Shown: one piece after another, positions 45,927-54,226 of the stretch
Layout: the number at the start of each line of letters is the position of its first letter
How positions within the stretch are numbered: position 1 is the stretch's first letter
Origin: Streptomyces mutomycini
Lineage (GTDB): Bacteria; Actinomycetota; Actinomycetes; Streptomycetales; Streptomycetaceae
Direction: 5' to 3'
DNA: 64,000 nt
Assembly (NCBI RefSeq): GCF_001700505.1
Contig: NZ_MAPV01000093.1
Coordinates: forward strand, 45,130 to 109,129
Translations under genes and position numbers: made by a program
The notes under the pieces: model-generated
Database searches by the model: none
Told to the model about the DNA's origin: nothing
What the model saw: the letters and a program-made list of their open reading frames with translations, nothing else

Positions 45927-47756
45927 ATGTGCGGGATCGTCGGTTACATCGGGAAGCGTGACGTGGCTCCACTGCTGCTGGAGGGCCTGCAGCGGCTGGA
46001 GTACCGGGGTTACGACTCCGCGGGCATCGTCATCACGGGCAAGGCCGCGGCGGGCAGGCCGGGTGTGCTCAAGATGGTCAAGGCCAAGGGCCGGGTCCGC
46101 GAGCTGGAGGCCCGCGTGCCCAAGCGGTTCGCCGGCACCACCGGCATCGCCCACACCCGCTGGGCCACCCACGGCGCCCCGAGCGACGAGAACGCGCACC
46201 CGCACCTGGACGCGGAGAACAAGGTCGCCGTCGTCCACAACGGCATCATCGACAACGCCTCCGAGCTCCGCGCGAAGCTCGTCGCCGACGGGACCGTCTT
46301 CCTCTCGGAGACCGACACCGAGGTGCTCGTCCACCTGATCGCCCGGGCCCAGGCCACCACCCTGGAGGAGAAGGTCCGCGAGGCGCTGAAGTCCGTCGAG
46401 GGCACGTACGGCATCGCCGTCCTGCACTCGGACTTCAACGACCGCATCGTCGTCGCCCGCAACGGCTCCCCGGTCGTGCTCGGCATCGGCGAGAAGGAGA
46501 TGTTCGTCGCCTCCGACGTGGCCGCCCTGGTCGCACACACCCGCCAGATCGTCACCCTGGACGACGGCGAGATGGCCACCCTCAAGGCCGACGACTTCCG
46601 TACGTACACCACCGAGGGCTCGACCACGACGGCCACGCCGACCACCGTGGAGTGGGAGGCCGAGTCGTACGACATGGGCGGCCACGACACGTACATGCAC
46701 AAGGAGATCTCCGAGCAGGCCGACGCCGTGGACCGCGTGCTGCGCGGCCGCATCGACGACCGCTTCTCCACCGTGCACCTGGGCGGCCTGAACCTGGACG
46801 CCCGCGAGGCCCGCGGGGTCCGCCGGATCAAGATCCTCGGCTGCGGAACCTCGTACCACGCGGGCATGATCGGCGCCGGGCTCATCGAGGAGCTGGCCCG
46901 TATCCCCGCCGACGCGGAGCCCGCGTCCGAGTTCCGCTACCGCAACCCGGTCGTGGACCCCGACACCCTGTACGTCGCCGTCTCGCAGTCCGGTGAGACC
47001 TACGACGTGCTGGCCGCGGTGCAGGAGCTCAAGCGCAAGGGCGCACGCGTCCTGGGCGTCGTGAACGTCGTTGGCTCGGCGATCGCCCGCGAGGCGGACG
47101 GCGGCATGTACGTCCACGCGGGCCCCGAGGTCTGCGTCGTCTCCACCAAGTGCTTCACCAACACCGTGGTCGCCTTCGCGCTGCTCGCCCTGCACCTGGG
47201 CCGCATCCGGGACCTGTCGGTCTCCGACGGCAAGCGGATCATCGAGGGCCTGCGCAAGCTGCCCGAGCAGATCGGCCGGATCCTCGAGTCGGAGGATGAG
47301 ATCAAGAAGCTGGCCGAGGAGTACGCGGGCGCACAGTCGATGATGTTCATCGGCCGTGTCCGGGGCTACCCCGTCGCGCTGGAGGCCTCCCTGAAGCTCA
47401 AGGAGATCTCCTACATCCACGCCGAGGCCTACCCGGCGTCCGAGCTCAAGCACGGCCCTCTCGCGCTCATCGAGCCGGCGCTCCCCACGGTCGCGATCGT
47501 CCCGGACGACGACCTGCTGGAGAAGAACCGCGCCGCGCTGGAGGAGATCAAGGCCCGCAGCGGCCGCATCCTCGCCGTGGCCCACCGCGAGCAGGAGAAG
47601 GCCGACCACACGATCCTCGTCCCGAAGAACGAGAACGAGCTGGACCCGATCCTGATGGGCATCCCGCTGCAGCTGTTCGCGTACCACACGGCGCTGGCCA
47701 TGGGCCGTGACATCGACAAGCCGCGCAACCTGGCGAAGTCGGTCACCGTCGAGTAG
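45927..47756 (+). CDS. glmS: Glutamine-fructose-6-phosphate aminotransferase (isomerizing)
   Basis: A 609-aa protein with start ATG 45927. Cys2 (MCGIVGY) is the N-terminal nucleophile of the glutaminase domain; HTRWATHGAP follows. Two SIS domains bind fructose 6-phosphate (GCGTSYHAGMIG; FIGRVRGYPVALEASLKLKE). It makes glucosamine 6-phosphate for cell wall and amino-sugar synthesis. S. coelicolor carries a similar second glmS at this locus (from memory). Terminator follows. Confidence 0.95.
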   Translation: MCGIVGYIGKRDVAPLLLEGLQRLEYRGYDSAGIVITGKAAAGRPGVLKMVKAKGRVRELEARVPKRFAGTTGIAHTRWATHGAPSDENAHPHLDAENKVAVVHNGIIDNASELRAKLVADGTVFLSETDTEVLVHLIARAQATTLEEKVREALKSVEGTYGIAVLHSDFNDRIVVARNGSPVVLGIGEKEMFVASDVAALVAHTRQIVTLDDGEMATLKADDFRTYTTEGSTTTATPTTVEWEAESYDMGGHDTYMHKEISEQADAVDRVLRGRIDDRFSTVHLGGLNLDAREARGVRRIKILGCGTSYHAGMIGAGLIEELARIPADAEPASEFRYRNPVVDPDTLYVAVSQSGETYDVLAAVQELKRKGARVLGVVNVVGSAIAREADGGMYVHAGPEVCVVSTKCFTNTVVAFALLALHLGRIRDLSVSDGKRIIEGLRKLPEQIGRILESEDEIKKLAEEYAGAQSMMFIGRVRGYPVALEASLKLKEISYIHAEAYPASELKHGPLALIEPALPTVAIVPDDDLLEKNRAALEEIKARSGRILAVAHREQEKADHTILVPKNENELDPILMGIPLQLFAYHTALAMGRDIDKPRNLAKSVTVE

Positions 47757-47805
47757 CAACCGGGCGGCAGACGCCGCGCCGGTCCGCCCTGAGCACCGGA
47801 CACGA

Positions 47806-47833
47806 GGCCCCTGACGTCACGTCAGGGGCTTTG
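47806..47833 (+). terminator. Terminator after glmS
   Basis: GGCCCCTGAC at 47806-47815 pairs with GTCAGGGGCT at 47821-47830, followed by TTT. It lies 50 bp past the glmS stop. Confidence 0.75.
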
Positions 47834-47886
47834 TGCGTAGAGGGAGATGGTTCCCGGCGGGGCAGGAGGTTGCTGCGCGGGCGGGC

Positions 47887-47949
47887 GGGCGTTTCCACGT
47901 GCGGGCGTTTCCACGTGCGGGGGATTTCGTGTGCGGGGGAACTCGCGTG
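47887..47949. repeat. Tandem 16-bp repeats, two exact and two degenerate
   Basis: GGGCGTTTCCACGTGC occurs at 47887-47902 and 47903-47918 exactly, then twice more in altered form (GGGGATTTCGTGTGC; GGGGAACTCGCGTGTC). It abuts the 3' end of the universal stress protein gene. Confidence 0.7.
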
Positions 47950-48471
47950 TCAGGGGATGACGATGACCGGGCGCTGGGCACGGCGCGCGAGACGGCCCGC
48001 CACTGATCCGAAGATCCGGCCCACGATGCCGTGCGTCGAACCGACCACGATGGCGTCGGCCGAATACTCCCGGCCGACCTCCTCCAGCTCGTGGCAGATG
48101 TCCCCACCACGCTCCACGAGCACCCAGGGCACCTCGGCGAGGTACTCCGCGCATGCGAGCTCGAGACCGAGGACCTCGGTGCGGTGATCGGGCACATCGA
48201 CGAAGACGGGCGGCTCACAGCCCGCCCAGACCGTGGTCGGAAGCCGGTTGGCCACATGGACGATGATCAGTCCCGAGCTGTGCCGGTGCGCCATGCCGAT
48301 GGCGTACGCGAGGGCCCGCTCGCTGGACATCGAGCCGTCGAAGCCGACCACAACGCCGTGACGGAAGGCCGGATCGCAGGAAGGGCGCGACTCTTCGACC
48401 GTCAGGGGCTCCGACCCGGGGTCGGCTACCTGCTTGCGGTCTGCGGGTTCAGGGATTTCGTGACCGGCCAT
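47950..48471 (-). CDS. Universal stress protein
   Basis: A 173-aa protein; ATG 48471 picked over an upstream longer frame. VVVGFDGSMSSERALAYAIGMA and DAIVVGSTHGIVGRIFGSVAGRLARRAQRPVIVIP contain the family's ATP-binding G-2x-G-9x-G-S/T type motif. About 50 N-terminal residues are disordered and charged. Stress or starvation-related signalling is likely; not specific. Confidence 0.85.
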   Translation of the reverse strand: MAGHEIPEPADRKQVADPGSEPLTVEESRPSCDPAFRHGVVVGFDGSMSSERALAYAIGMAHRHSSGLIIVHVANRLPTTVWAGCEPPVFVDVPDHRTEVLGLELACAEYLAEVPWVLVERGGDICHELEEVGREYSADAIVVGSTHGIVGRIFGSVAGRLARRAQRPVIVIP

Positions 48472-49284
48472 CGATGTCTCGGCGAAGAGAGTCCTCGTGA
48501 GGAGAGCGGTTTGGAGGTGTGTCTGCGAGCGGTGAAGCAGTGTCCGGGAAACATCTTCCCAACCCCCTACCCCCAAGGGTACGGCGCCACTCCTCCACTG
48601 CCCAGTCCTCGCACGGCGCAGGCGGCGATGGAGGGAGCATGCCGGAGACAGCCCCTGTATGGCAATGCCGGTTGTGTCCTACATCCAGCTCGTGGAGGCT
48701 CTGACGGGTTCCGGTCAGAGCCGTCGGCCGGCTCTCGCGGCGGCCCGGACAGGACGGCCGAATGTGCCACCCACCCCTCCACTCCCGGACCGTCACACCC
48801 CGCCATCGGCCGACTGCGGATCGTCCACATCCCCTGCCCCCGACGCCCTGAGGCACACGGAGGCTTCTTGGATCAGGGGGCGTACGCCGGTCACATGACT
48901 GGAATGCGCGCGCACAACCATCGGTTTTCAGCCAACTTCGCCTCCACCCGCTTTTCTTGGCCTCCGGGCCGCCCAACCCACGTGCCACCAGGCAGGAATA
49001 GACCGCGCGGTACGCTTTGACCCTATGGGGACGCGCCATGATCGCGATGCGCACTTCCCTGTGGGGCCTGCGAGTGGAACGCTTCGTGATCGAACGCTTC
49101 GCGCCAGGTTGCCTTGTCGACTTAGTGCCGGTGGGGGAACGTGTCACGCCGGCACCACGGGACGCAGTAGATTCGATCATGAGTGTCGAGGACTGGGGAC
49201 GCGTGCGAGACCGAGGGGAAACGTGCAGGTGCGACAGGCCCGTAGGGACCAGGAAGACGCGAACACCGAGGGGGGCTTAGCGTC
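48472..49284. promoter_or_regulatory. Long upstream region of adpA (813 bp)
   Basis: Between the stress-protein start and adpA there is no convincing gene. Short frames on both strands (for example around 49017-49280) lack good codon bias. Known adpA genes have long upstream regulatory regions bound by gamma-butyrolactone receptors and AdpA itself; I did not find a clear receptor palindrome by eye. A short inverted GTGCCGG/CCGGCAC pair lies near 49127-49157. Confidence 0.5.
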
Positions 49285-50514
49285 ATGAGCCAGGACTCCG
49301 CCACCGCAACGGAGGCCGCACGCAAACTGACCGGGCGGCGGCGCCGGGAAGTCGTAGCCGTACTGCTGTTCAGCGGCGGCCCTATCTTCGAGAGCTCCAT
49401 TCCGCTCTCAGTTTTCGGAATCGACCGGCAGGACGCGGGAGTTCCGCGCTACCGCCTGCTGGTCTGCGGGGGTGAGGAAGGACCGCTGCGCACCACCGGC
49501 GGGCTCGAACTCAGCACGCCGTACGGCCTGGAGGCGATCAGCAGGGCCGGCACCGTCGTGGTGCCCGCCTGGCGGTCCATCACCTCCCCGCCGCCCGCAG
49601 AGGCCCTGGACGCGCTGCGCCGCGCCCATGAGGAGGGTGCCCGCATCGTCGGACTCTGCACGGGGGCCTTCGTCCTCGCGGCAGCCGGCCTGCTGGACGG
49701 CCGCCCGGCCACCACGCACTGGATGTACGCGCCGACGCTGGCCAAGCGCTATCCGTCGGTGCACGTCGATCCGCGTGAGCTCTTCGTCGACGACGGCGAT
49801 GTGCTCACCTCGGCCGGGACCGCGGCCGGAATCGATCTGTGCCTCCACATAGTCCGTACCGACCACGGCACCGAGGCGGCGGGGGCGCTGGCCCGCCGGC
49901 TCGTCGTACCGCCGCGGCGCAGTGGCGGTCAGGAGCGCTATCTCGACAGGTCTTTACCTGAGGAGATCGGCTCCGATCCGCTCGCCGAGGTCGTGGCCTG
50001 GGCGCTGGAGCATCTCCACGAGCAGTTCGACGTGGAGACGCTGGCCGCGCGCGCCTACATGAGCCGGCGGACCTTCGACCGCAGGTTCCGCTCGCTCACG
50101 GGCAGCGCACCGCTCCAGTGGCTCATCACCCAGCGCGTGCTGCAGGCACAGCGGCTGCTGGAGACCTCCGACTACTCGGTCGACGAGGTCGCGGGCCGCT
50201 GCGGCTTCCGTTCGCCCGTCGCGCTGCGCGGGCACTTCCGCCGCCAGCTGGGCTCCTCCCCCGCCGCGTACAGGGCCGCCTACCGGGCCCGCCGTCCGCA
50301 GGTCGGGGCGCTGGAGGTCACCACGGTGCTGGAGGCGTCCGTGCCCGCCCAGGGCACGGCATCGAGCCGGCGGGCCGCTGCGGCGTCCTCGGCCGGCCCG
50401 TCCCAGGTCACCGCGACGGCTGCTCCCGGCGGCCCCGCGGAGCGCTTCGGACCGGTTCCCGAGGCGTACGCTCCCGGGCGCCCGGCCCTGCCGGGGCCGC
50501 GCAGCGCACCGTAG
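49285..50514 (+). CDS. adpA: AdpA, central AraC-family developmental regulator (bldA-dependent TTA codon)
   Basis: A 409-aa protein with start ATG 49285. The N-terminal DJ-1/PfpI-like domain (about 20-190; VVAVLLFSGGPIFESSIPLSVFG) and C-terminal AraC HTH (about 235-330; SRRTFDRRFRSLTGSAPLQWL and VDEVAGRCGFRSPVALRGHF) match AdpA of S. griseus and S. coelicolor. Leu224 is encoded by the rare codon TTA (49954-49956) in the interdomain linker, the conserved site where bldA tRNA controls translation. It controls morphological differentiation and antibiotic production. Followed 10 bp later by ornA, as in other Streptomyces. Confidence 0.95.
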   Translation: MSQDSATATEAARKLTGRRRREVVAVLLFSGGPIFESSIPLSVFGIDRQDAGVPRYRLLVCGGEEGPLRTTGGLELSTPYGLEAISRAGTVVVPAWRSITSPPPAEALDALRRAHEEGARIVGLCTGAFVLAAAGLLDGRPATTHWMYAPTLAKRYPSVHVDPRELFVDDGDVLTSAGTAAGIDLCLHIVRTDHGTEAAGALARRLVVPPRRSGGQERYLDRSLPEEIGSDPLAEVVAWALEHLHEQFDVETLAARAYMSRRTFDRRFRSLTGSAPLQWLITQRVLQAQRLLETSDYSVDEVAGRCGFRSPVALRGHFRRQLGSSPAAYRAAYRARRPQVGALEVTTVLEASVPAQGTASSRRAAAASSAGPSQVTATAAPGGPAERFGPVPEAYAPGRPALPGPRSAP

Positions 50515-50524
50515 GGTGGGGCTC

Positions 50525-51130
50525 ATGAACGACCGCATGGTGTGGATCGACTGCGAGATGACCGGGCTCTCGCTGACGGACGACGCACTCATCGAGGTGG
50601 CCGCACTGGTCACCGACTCGGAACTGAACGTGCTCGGCGAAGGGGTGGACATCGTGATCCGCCCGCCGGACGCGGCCCTGGAGACCATGCCCGAGGTGGT
50701 GCGGCAGATGCACACCGCCTCGGGTCTCCTCGACGAGCTGGCCGGGGGCACGACCCTGGCCGACGCGGAGGAGCGGGTCCTGGCGTACATCCGCGAGCAC
50801 GTGAAGGAGCCGGGCAAGGCCCCGCTGTGCGGAAACTCGGTCGGCACCGACCGGGGCTTCCTCGCGCGGGACATGCAGTCGCTGGAGGGCTACCTCCACT
50901 ACCGGATCGTCGATGTGTCCTCGGTCAAGGAGCTGGCGCGCCGCTGGTACCCGAGGGCGTACTTCAACAGTCCGGACAAGAACGGCAACCACCGGGCACT
51001 GGCCGACATCCGCGACTCCATCACCGAGCTGCGCTACTACCGGGACGCGGTCTTCGTGCCGCAGCCCGGCCCCGACTCGGCGCGCGCCAAGGAGATCGCG
51101 GCACGCCACACGCCGGCCACCGGAGCGTAG
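50525..51130 (+). CDS. orn: Oligoribonuclease
   Basis: A 201-aa DEDD exonuclease starting at ATG 50525. Motifs MVWIDCEMTGLSLTDDALIEVAALVTD (first DE), CGNSVGTDRGFL and KNGNHRALADIRDSITELR are typical. It degrades short RNAs and pGpG. Directly after adpA, a conserved pairing. tRNA-His follows. Confidence 0.95.
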   Translation: MNDRMVWIDCEMTGLSLTDDALIEVAALVTDSELNVLGEGVDIVIRPPDAALETMPEVVRQMHTASGLLDELAGGTTLADAEERVLAYIREHVKEPGKAPLCGNSVGTDRGFLARDMQSLEGYLHYRIVDVSSVKELARRWYPRAYFNSPDKNGNHRALADIRDSITELRYYRDAVFVPQPGPDSARAKEIAARHTPATGA

Positions 51131-51256
51131 GCGCACCACCCCTGGTCACGGGCCCCCCGGGGCCCGTGCACCAGCCCCGGAGAACTCGGGCGCGAGCACC
51201 CGCTCGGACCCTGTACACTTTTTCTCGGCCGGTCAGGAAAGCGACCGGGCGACATG

Positions 51257-51329
51257 GTGGGTATAGCTCAGCTGGCAGAGCACCTGGTTGTGGTCCAGGA
51301 TGTCGCGGGTTCAAGTCCCGTTACTCACC
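51257..51329 (+). tRNA. tRNA-His (anticodon GTG)
   Basis: Cloverleaf elements are readable: acceptor GTGGGTA paired with TACTCAC, D-arm around TAGCTCAGCTGGCAGAGCA, anticodon loop TTGTGGT with anticodon GTG, and T-arm GCGGGTTCAAGTCCCGT. The extra 5' G at 51256 pairs with C73, a histidine tRNA identity mark. CCA is not encoded. A TACACT -10-like box is at 51214. Confidence 0.95.
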
Positions 51330-51337
51330 CTGAATGA

Positions 51338-51379
51338 TCAGCCCCTGACCTGGGACAACAGGTCGGGGGCTGAGTCTTT
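51338..51379 (+). terminator. Terminator after tRNA-His
   Basis: TCAGCCCC-GACCT at 51338-51351 pairs with AGGTC-GGGGCTGA at 51360-51373, and TCTTTT follows. Confidence 0.85.
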
Positions 51380-51779
51380 TCCGAAACGCGGACATGCGCC
51401 GCCCGCCACTTCCACGGCTCCGTACCCGTCTCCTCGCCGACGGGCCCGGACGGACCTGGGGCCGCCGGCGAAGGCGCCCCCTCTCCCCCCACGGGCCGCT
51501 CCGGCTCGGTGACACCCGCCACACGAGATCCCGCCCCGCATGGCGAGCCCCGCACGGGGCATCCGGCTTCACGGTCCCTGCCGCACCGTCCCCCGACGCG
51601 ACAGGGACCACTTGTGTCCGTGTGATGTCTGCCGGGTGCGCTGCGTGCCGAAAATCCGCAGCTGTGTGGAAGGCGTGAGGAAGCTTCATGCATACGTTCG
51701 GATCCCACGGGCACCCGCAGTGGAGCCCCGCCGAAAGAGCCAGACAGAAAGCCCCGACGAAGCGCGGCAGGTGAAACAG
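51374..51779. other. Gas vesicle operon upstream region
   Basis: About 400 bp between the tRNA terminator and gvpO. Short Arg/Ala frames only. It must contain the gvp promoter; I could not pick unambiguous boxes. The AT-richer stretch near 51600-51710 is the best candidate. No direct repeat of the tRNA 3' end was noticed. Confidence 0.5.
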
Positions 51780-52088
51780 ATGACGACGACCGGAAACACC
51801 AAGAACGATCAGAGCAGCAGTGGCGGTGACCGCCGGGTCGGTGTCTCCACGGCGATGAAGAACGCAGCCGTGCAGCTTGCCGAACTCCTTCAGCGAGAAC
51901 CCGATTCGGTGTCTTCGCTGAATGCGACGGACGACGGCTGGACGGCGGATGTGGAAGTCATCGAGATCGAGAAGATCCCGGACACCATGAGCGTGATGGC
52001 CTCGTATCGCGTGAGGCTCGACACCCAGGGGCAACTCGTGGGTTACGAACGAATCAGACGGTATTCGCGAGGACAGGTCGACCGCTGA
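51780..52088 (+). CDS. gvpO: Gas vesicle protein GvpO
   Basis: A 102-aa protein; start ATG 51780. A polar N-terminus is followed by MKNAAVQLAELLQREPDSVSSLN and VEVIEIEKIPDTMSVMASYRV, typical of GvpO. GvpO is an accessory protein of gas vesicle assembly. First gene of the cluster, as in other Streptomyces. The structural gene gvpA follows 63 bp later. Confidence 0.85.
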   Translation: MTTTGNTKNDQSSSGGDRRVGVSTAMKNAAVQLAELLQREPDSVSSLNATDDGWTADVEVIEIEKIPDTMSVMASYRVRLDTQGQLVGYERIRRYSRGQVDR

Positions 52089-52151
52089 GGTCGAACTGCC
52101 CGCCGATCACCGAGCCCGTAGAAAAACCACTCATTGGAAGGACGACCGACC

Positions 52152-52601
52152 ATGAGTCTCGTTCAGCAGAGCAACGCCTCCGGCAGTGGGGGCGGATCCG
52201 GAAATCTCTACGACGTTCTTGAGCTCATTCTCGACAGGGGGCTCGTCATCGACGCCTTCGTTCGTGTCTCGCTCGTCGGAATCGAGATCCTCAAGATCGA
52301 CGTACGTGTCGTCGTGGCCAGCGTGGATACGTATCTGCGTTTCGCCGAGGCGTGCAACCGGCTGGACCTGGAGTCCGGCCGCAAGGCTCCCGCCCAGCTC
52401 ACCGACATAGTCGGGGACACGATGGAGAGCGGCGCCAAGGGCAAGTCGAAGGGCGCCCTGACCGGCGCGGTCGAAGCCTTCACGGACTCCTTCCAGGGCG
52501 GCCGTGACGGCTCCGACGACGAGGAGAAGGAGAAGCGGCCGGCGCGCAAGAGCTCCGCTTCGAGCAGCAGCCGCCGGACGAGCCGGCGGGGGGAGGAATA
52601 G
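52152..52601 (+). CDS. gvpA: Gas vesicle structural protein GvpA, extended tail
   Basis: A 149-aa protein starting at ATG 52152. GvpA core: [49 protein letters not shown]. The core is followed by about 80 extra residues ending in acidic then Ser/Arg/Lys-rich sequence ([14 protein letters not shown]...). Cyanobacterial GvpA is about 70 aa. It would form the ribs of the vesicle wall; the tail could contact the interior or other Gvp proteins. Confidence 0.9.
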   Translation: MSLVQQSNASGSGGGSGNLYDVLELILDRGLVIDAFVRVSLVGIEILKIDVRVVVASVDTYLRFAEACNRLDLESGRKAPAQLTDIVGDTMESGAKGKSKGALTGAVEAFTDSFQGGRDGSDDEEKEKRPARKSSASSSSRRTSRRGEE

Positions 52602-52604
52602 ACC

Positions 52605-53318
52605 GTGTCGACCTACATCTACGCCATCACCGCGGCCGATCACCCGCTGCGGCTGGACGGCCTGTCCGGTGTCGGGGAGTCGGCGTCGGAGCTGCGCACC
52701 CTGACATCGGGGAAGCTCGCCGCCGTGGTCAGCGACACCCCGCCCGAACTGCGGGCCAAGCGACGTGATCTCGTCGCGCACCAGAGCGTGCTGGAGAGGC
52801 TGATGGCCGACGGCGCGGCCCTCCCCATGCGCTTCGGCCTGGTGGGGCCGGACGACGAGCAGGTACGTGCCGCGCTGGAGCAGGGCAAGGACACCTACAC
52901 GGCCCGCCTCTCCGAACTGGACGGCCGGCTCGAGTACAACGTGAAGGTATCGCGCGACGAGGAAAGCCTGCTCCGGGAAATTCTCGCGGAATCGCCGGAG
53001 GCCCGGCAGCTCAGCGAGTACACCCGTCGGAATCCGGCGGCCCAGGACAAGAAGATGGCCCTCGGCGAACTCGTGTCGCGCGAAGTCCAGGCCAGGCAGG
53101 AAACGTTGGGAAGGGAAGTGGCGAACGCGCTGGCGTCCGCTGCGGAACGGGTCTCCGAGGGAGAACCCACGAAGACCCATTTCCTGAACGTGTCCTACCT
53201 CGTGCAGCGGGACGAGGCGGCCGCCTTCTCGCAGGCGGTCCACGAAGAGGCCGAGCGCAGGGGGGACGAATACGAGTTCGCTCTCAACGGCCCCCTCCCG
53301 CCCTACAGCTTCGTCTGA
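52605..53318 (+). CDS. gvpF: Gas vesicle protein GvpF
   Basis: A 237-aa protein starting at GTG 52605, 3 nt after gvpA. N-terminal YIYAITAADHPL and C-terminal LNVSYLVQRDEAAAFSQAVHEEAERRGDEYEFALNGPLPPYSFV fit the GvpF/L family (two-domain accessory proteins binding GvpA). A second family member, gvpL, lies downstream. Confidence 0.9.
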   Translation: MSTYIYAITAADHPLRLDGLSGVGESASELRTLTSGKLAAVVSDTPPELRAKRRDLVAHQSVLERLMADGAALPMRFGLVGPDDEQVRAALEQGKDTYTARLSELDGRLEYNVKVSRDEESLLREILAESPEARQLSEYTRRNPAAQDKKMALGELVSREVQARQETLGREVANALASAAERVSEGEPTKTHFLNVSYLVQRDEAAAFSQAVHEEAERRGDEYEFALNGPLPPYSFV

Positions 53319-53351
53319 CGTAAAGCCCTCGCAGAGGGGAGATGCCCGGGC

Positions 53352-53609
53352 ATGGGTCTCATTTCGCAACTGCTCACCCTTCCACTGGCCCCGGTTCGCG
53401 GGTCGGTGTGGGTTCTCGACCAGGTGGTGCTGGCCGCCGAACGCGAGCACTACGACCCGGGAGCAGCGCGCACGCGACTGGCCGAGCTGGAGCGTGAACT
53501 GCTGAGCGGAAACATCGACGAAGAAGAATTCGACCGGCGCGAGGACGAATTGCTGGACTGGCTCGCCGAGTGCGAGGAATACCAGAAACGTTTGAACGAC
53601 AATTCCTGA
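53352..53609 (+). CDS. gvpG: Gas vesicle protein GvpG
   Basis: An 85-aa protein with start ATG 53352. N-terminal LLTLPLAPVRGSVWVLDQV and helical ARTRLAELERELLSGNIDEEEF match GvpG, an accessory protein of assembly. Gap of 33 bp from gvpF. Confidence 0.85.
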   Translation: MGLISQLLTLPLAPVRGSVWVLDQVVLAAEREHYDPGAARTRLAELERELLSGNIDEEEFDRREDELLDWLAECEEYQKRLNDNS

Positions 53610-53635
53610 TAGCGGGAGATCGAGGTGCTTCACAG

Positions 53636-54226
53636 ATGACCGGCAATGCCAAGATAGGCGCGGCCCTGGTGGGCGGATACCTGCTGGGACGCACGAAGAA
53701 GGCCAAGCTGGCGATCGGCTTCGGCATGTTCCTGGCGGGCAAGAAGCTGAGCCTGGACCCGAAGCAGCTGGGCAGGATGCTGGCCGACTCACCGGTCCTC
53801 GGCAGCCTCAACGACCAGGTCCGCAAGGAGCTGGTGGGCGCGACCAGGACGGCCGCCACCAACGCCCTCACGCAGCGCGCCACCGGCCTCGCCGACTCCC
53901 TGCACAAGCGCACCCTCGAACTCGACGACCCCTCCGGCGCACAGTCGCGGGACACACGCGAGGAAGACGACGCGGACGCCACGGAGGACGAGGACCGCGA
54001 CGCCCGGGACGACGAGGGCGGGGCGGACGACGAGGGCGCGGAGGAGAAGCCGGCCCGTCGCCGCACGACGGCGGCGAAGAGGACGGCCAAGTCCACGGGA
54101 GGCACCGCCGGCGGCGCCCGGAAGAAGGCCGCTCCGGCCACCCGTAAGGCAGCCTCCGGAGCCCGCAGGACGACTTCGTCGAAGTCGTCGGGCGCACGCC
54201 GGAACGGGGGTGGCAGCAATGCCTGA
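53636..54226 (+). CDS. gvpY: Gvp-cluster protein GvpY-like, membrane-type N-terminus and basic tail
   Basis: A 196-aa protein from ATG 53636. A glycine-rich hydrophobic start (GAALVGGYLLGRTKKAKLAIG) precedes helical sequence, an acidic Asp/Glu stretch at about 100-138 and a strongly basic Ala/Arg/Lys/Ser tail. Position between gvpG and gvpZ corresponds to gvpY in Streptomyces, as I recall. Function unknown; shaped like a disordered polyampholyte. Confidence 0.65.
   Translation: MTGNAKIGAALVGGYLLGRTKKAKLAIGFGMFLAGKKLSLDPKQLGRMLADSPVLGSLNDQVRKELVGATRTAATNALTQRATGLADSLHKRTLELDDPSGAQSRDTREEDDADATEDEDRDARDDEGGADDEGAEEKPARRRTTAAKRTAKSTGGTAGGARKKAAPATRKAASGARRTTSSKSSGARRNGGGSNA

Noticed and set aside
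45861..47759. A 632-codon frame antisense to glmS
   Set aside because: Low-complexity Val/Leu/Gln/Asp pattern without family motifs; glmS on the plus strand is certain.
49017..49280. Small gene directly upstream of adpA
   Set aside because: Codon bias is poor and no clear ribosome-binding site or homology was seen; treated as adpA regulatory sequence.
51257..51329. tRNA-His as an integration site with att repeats
   Set aside because: No repeat of the tRNA 3' end was noticed downstream and no integrase is in view, so an integrative element is not claimed.
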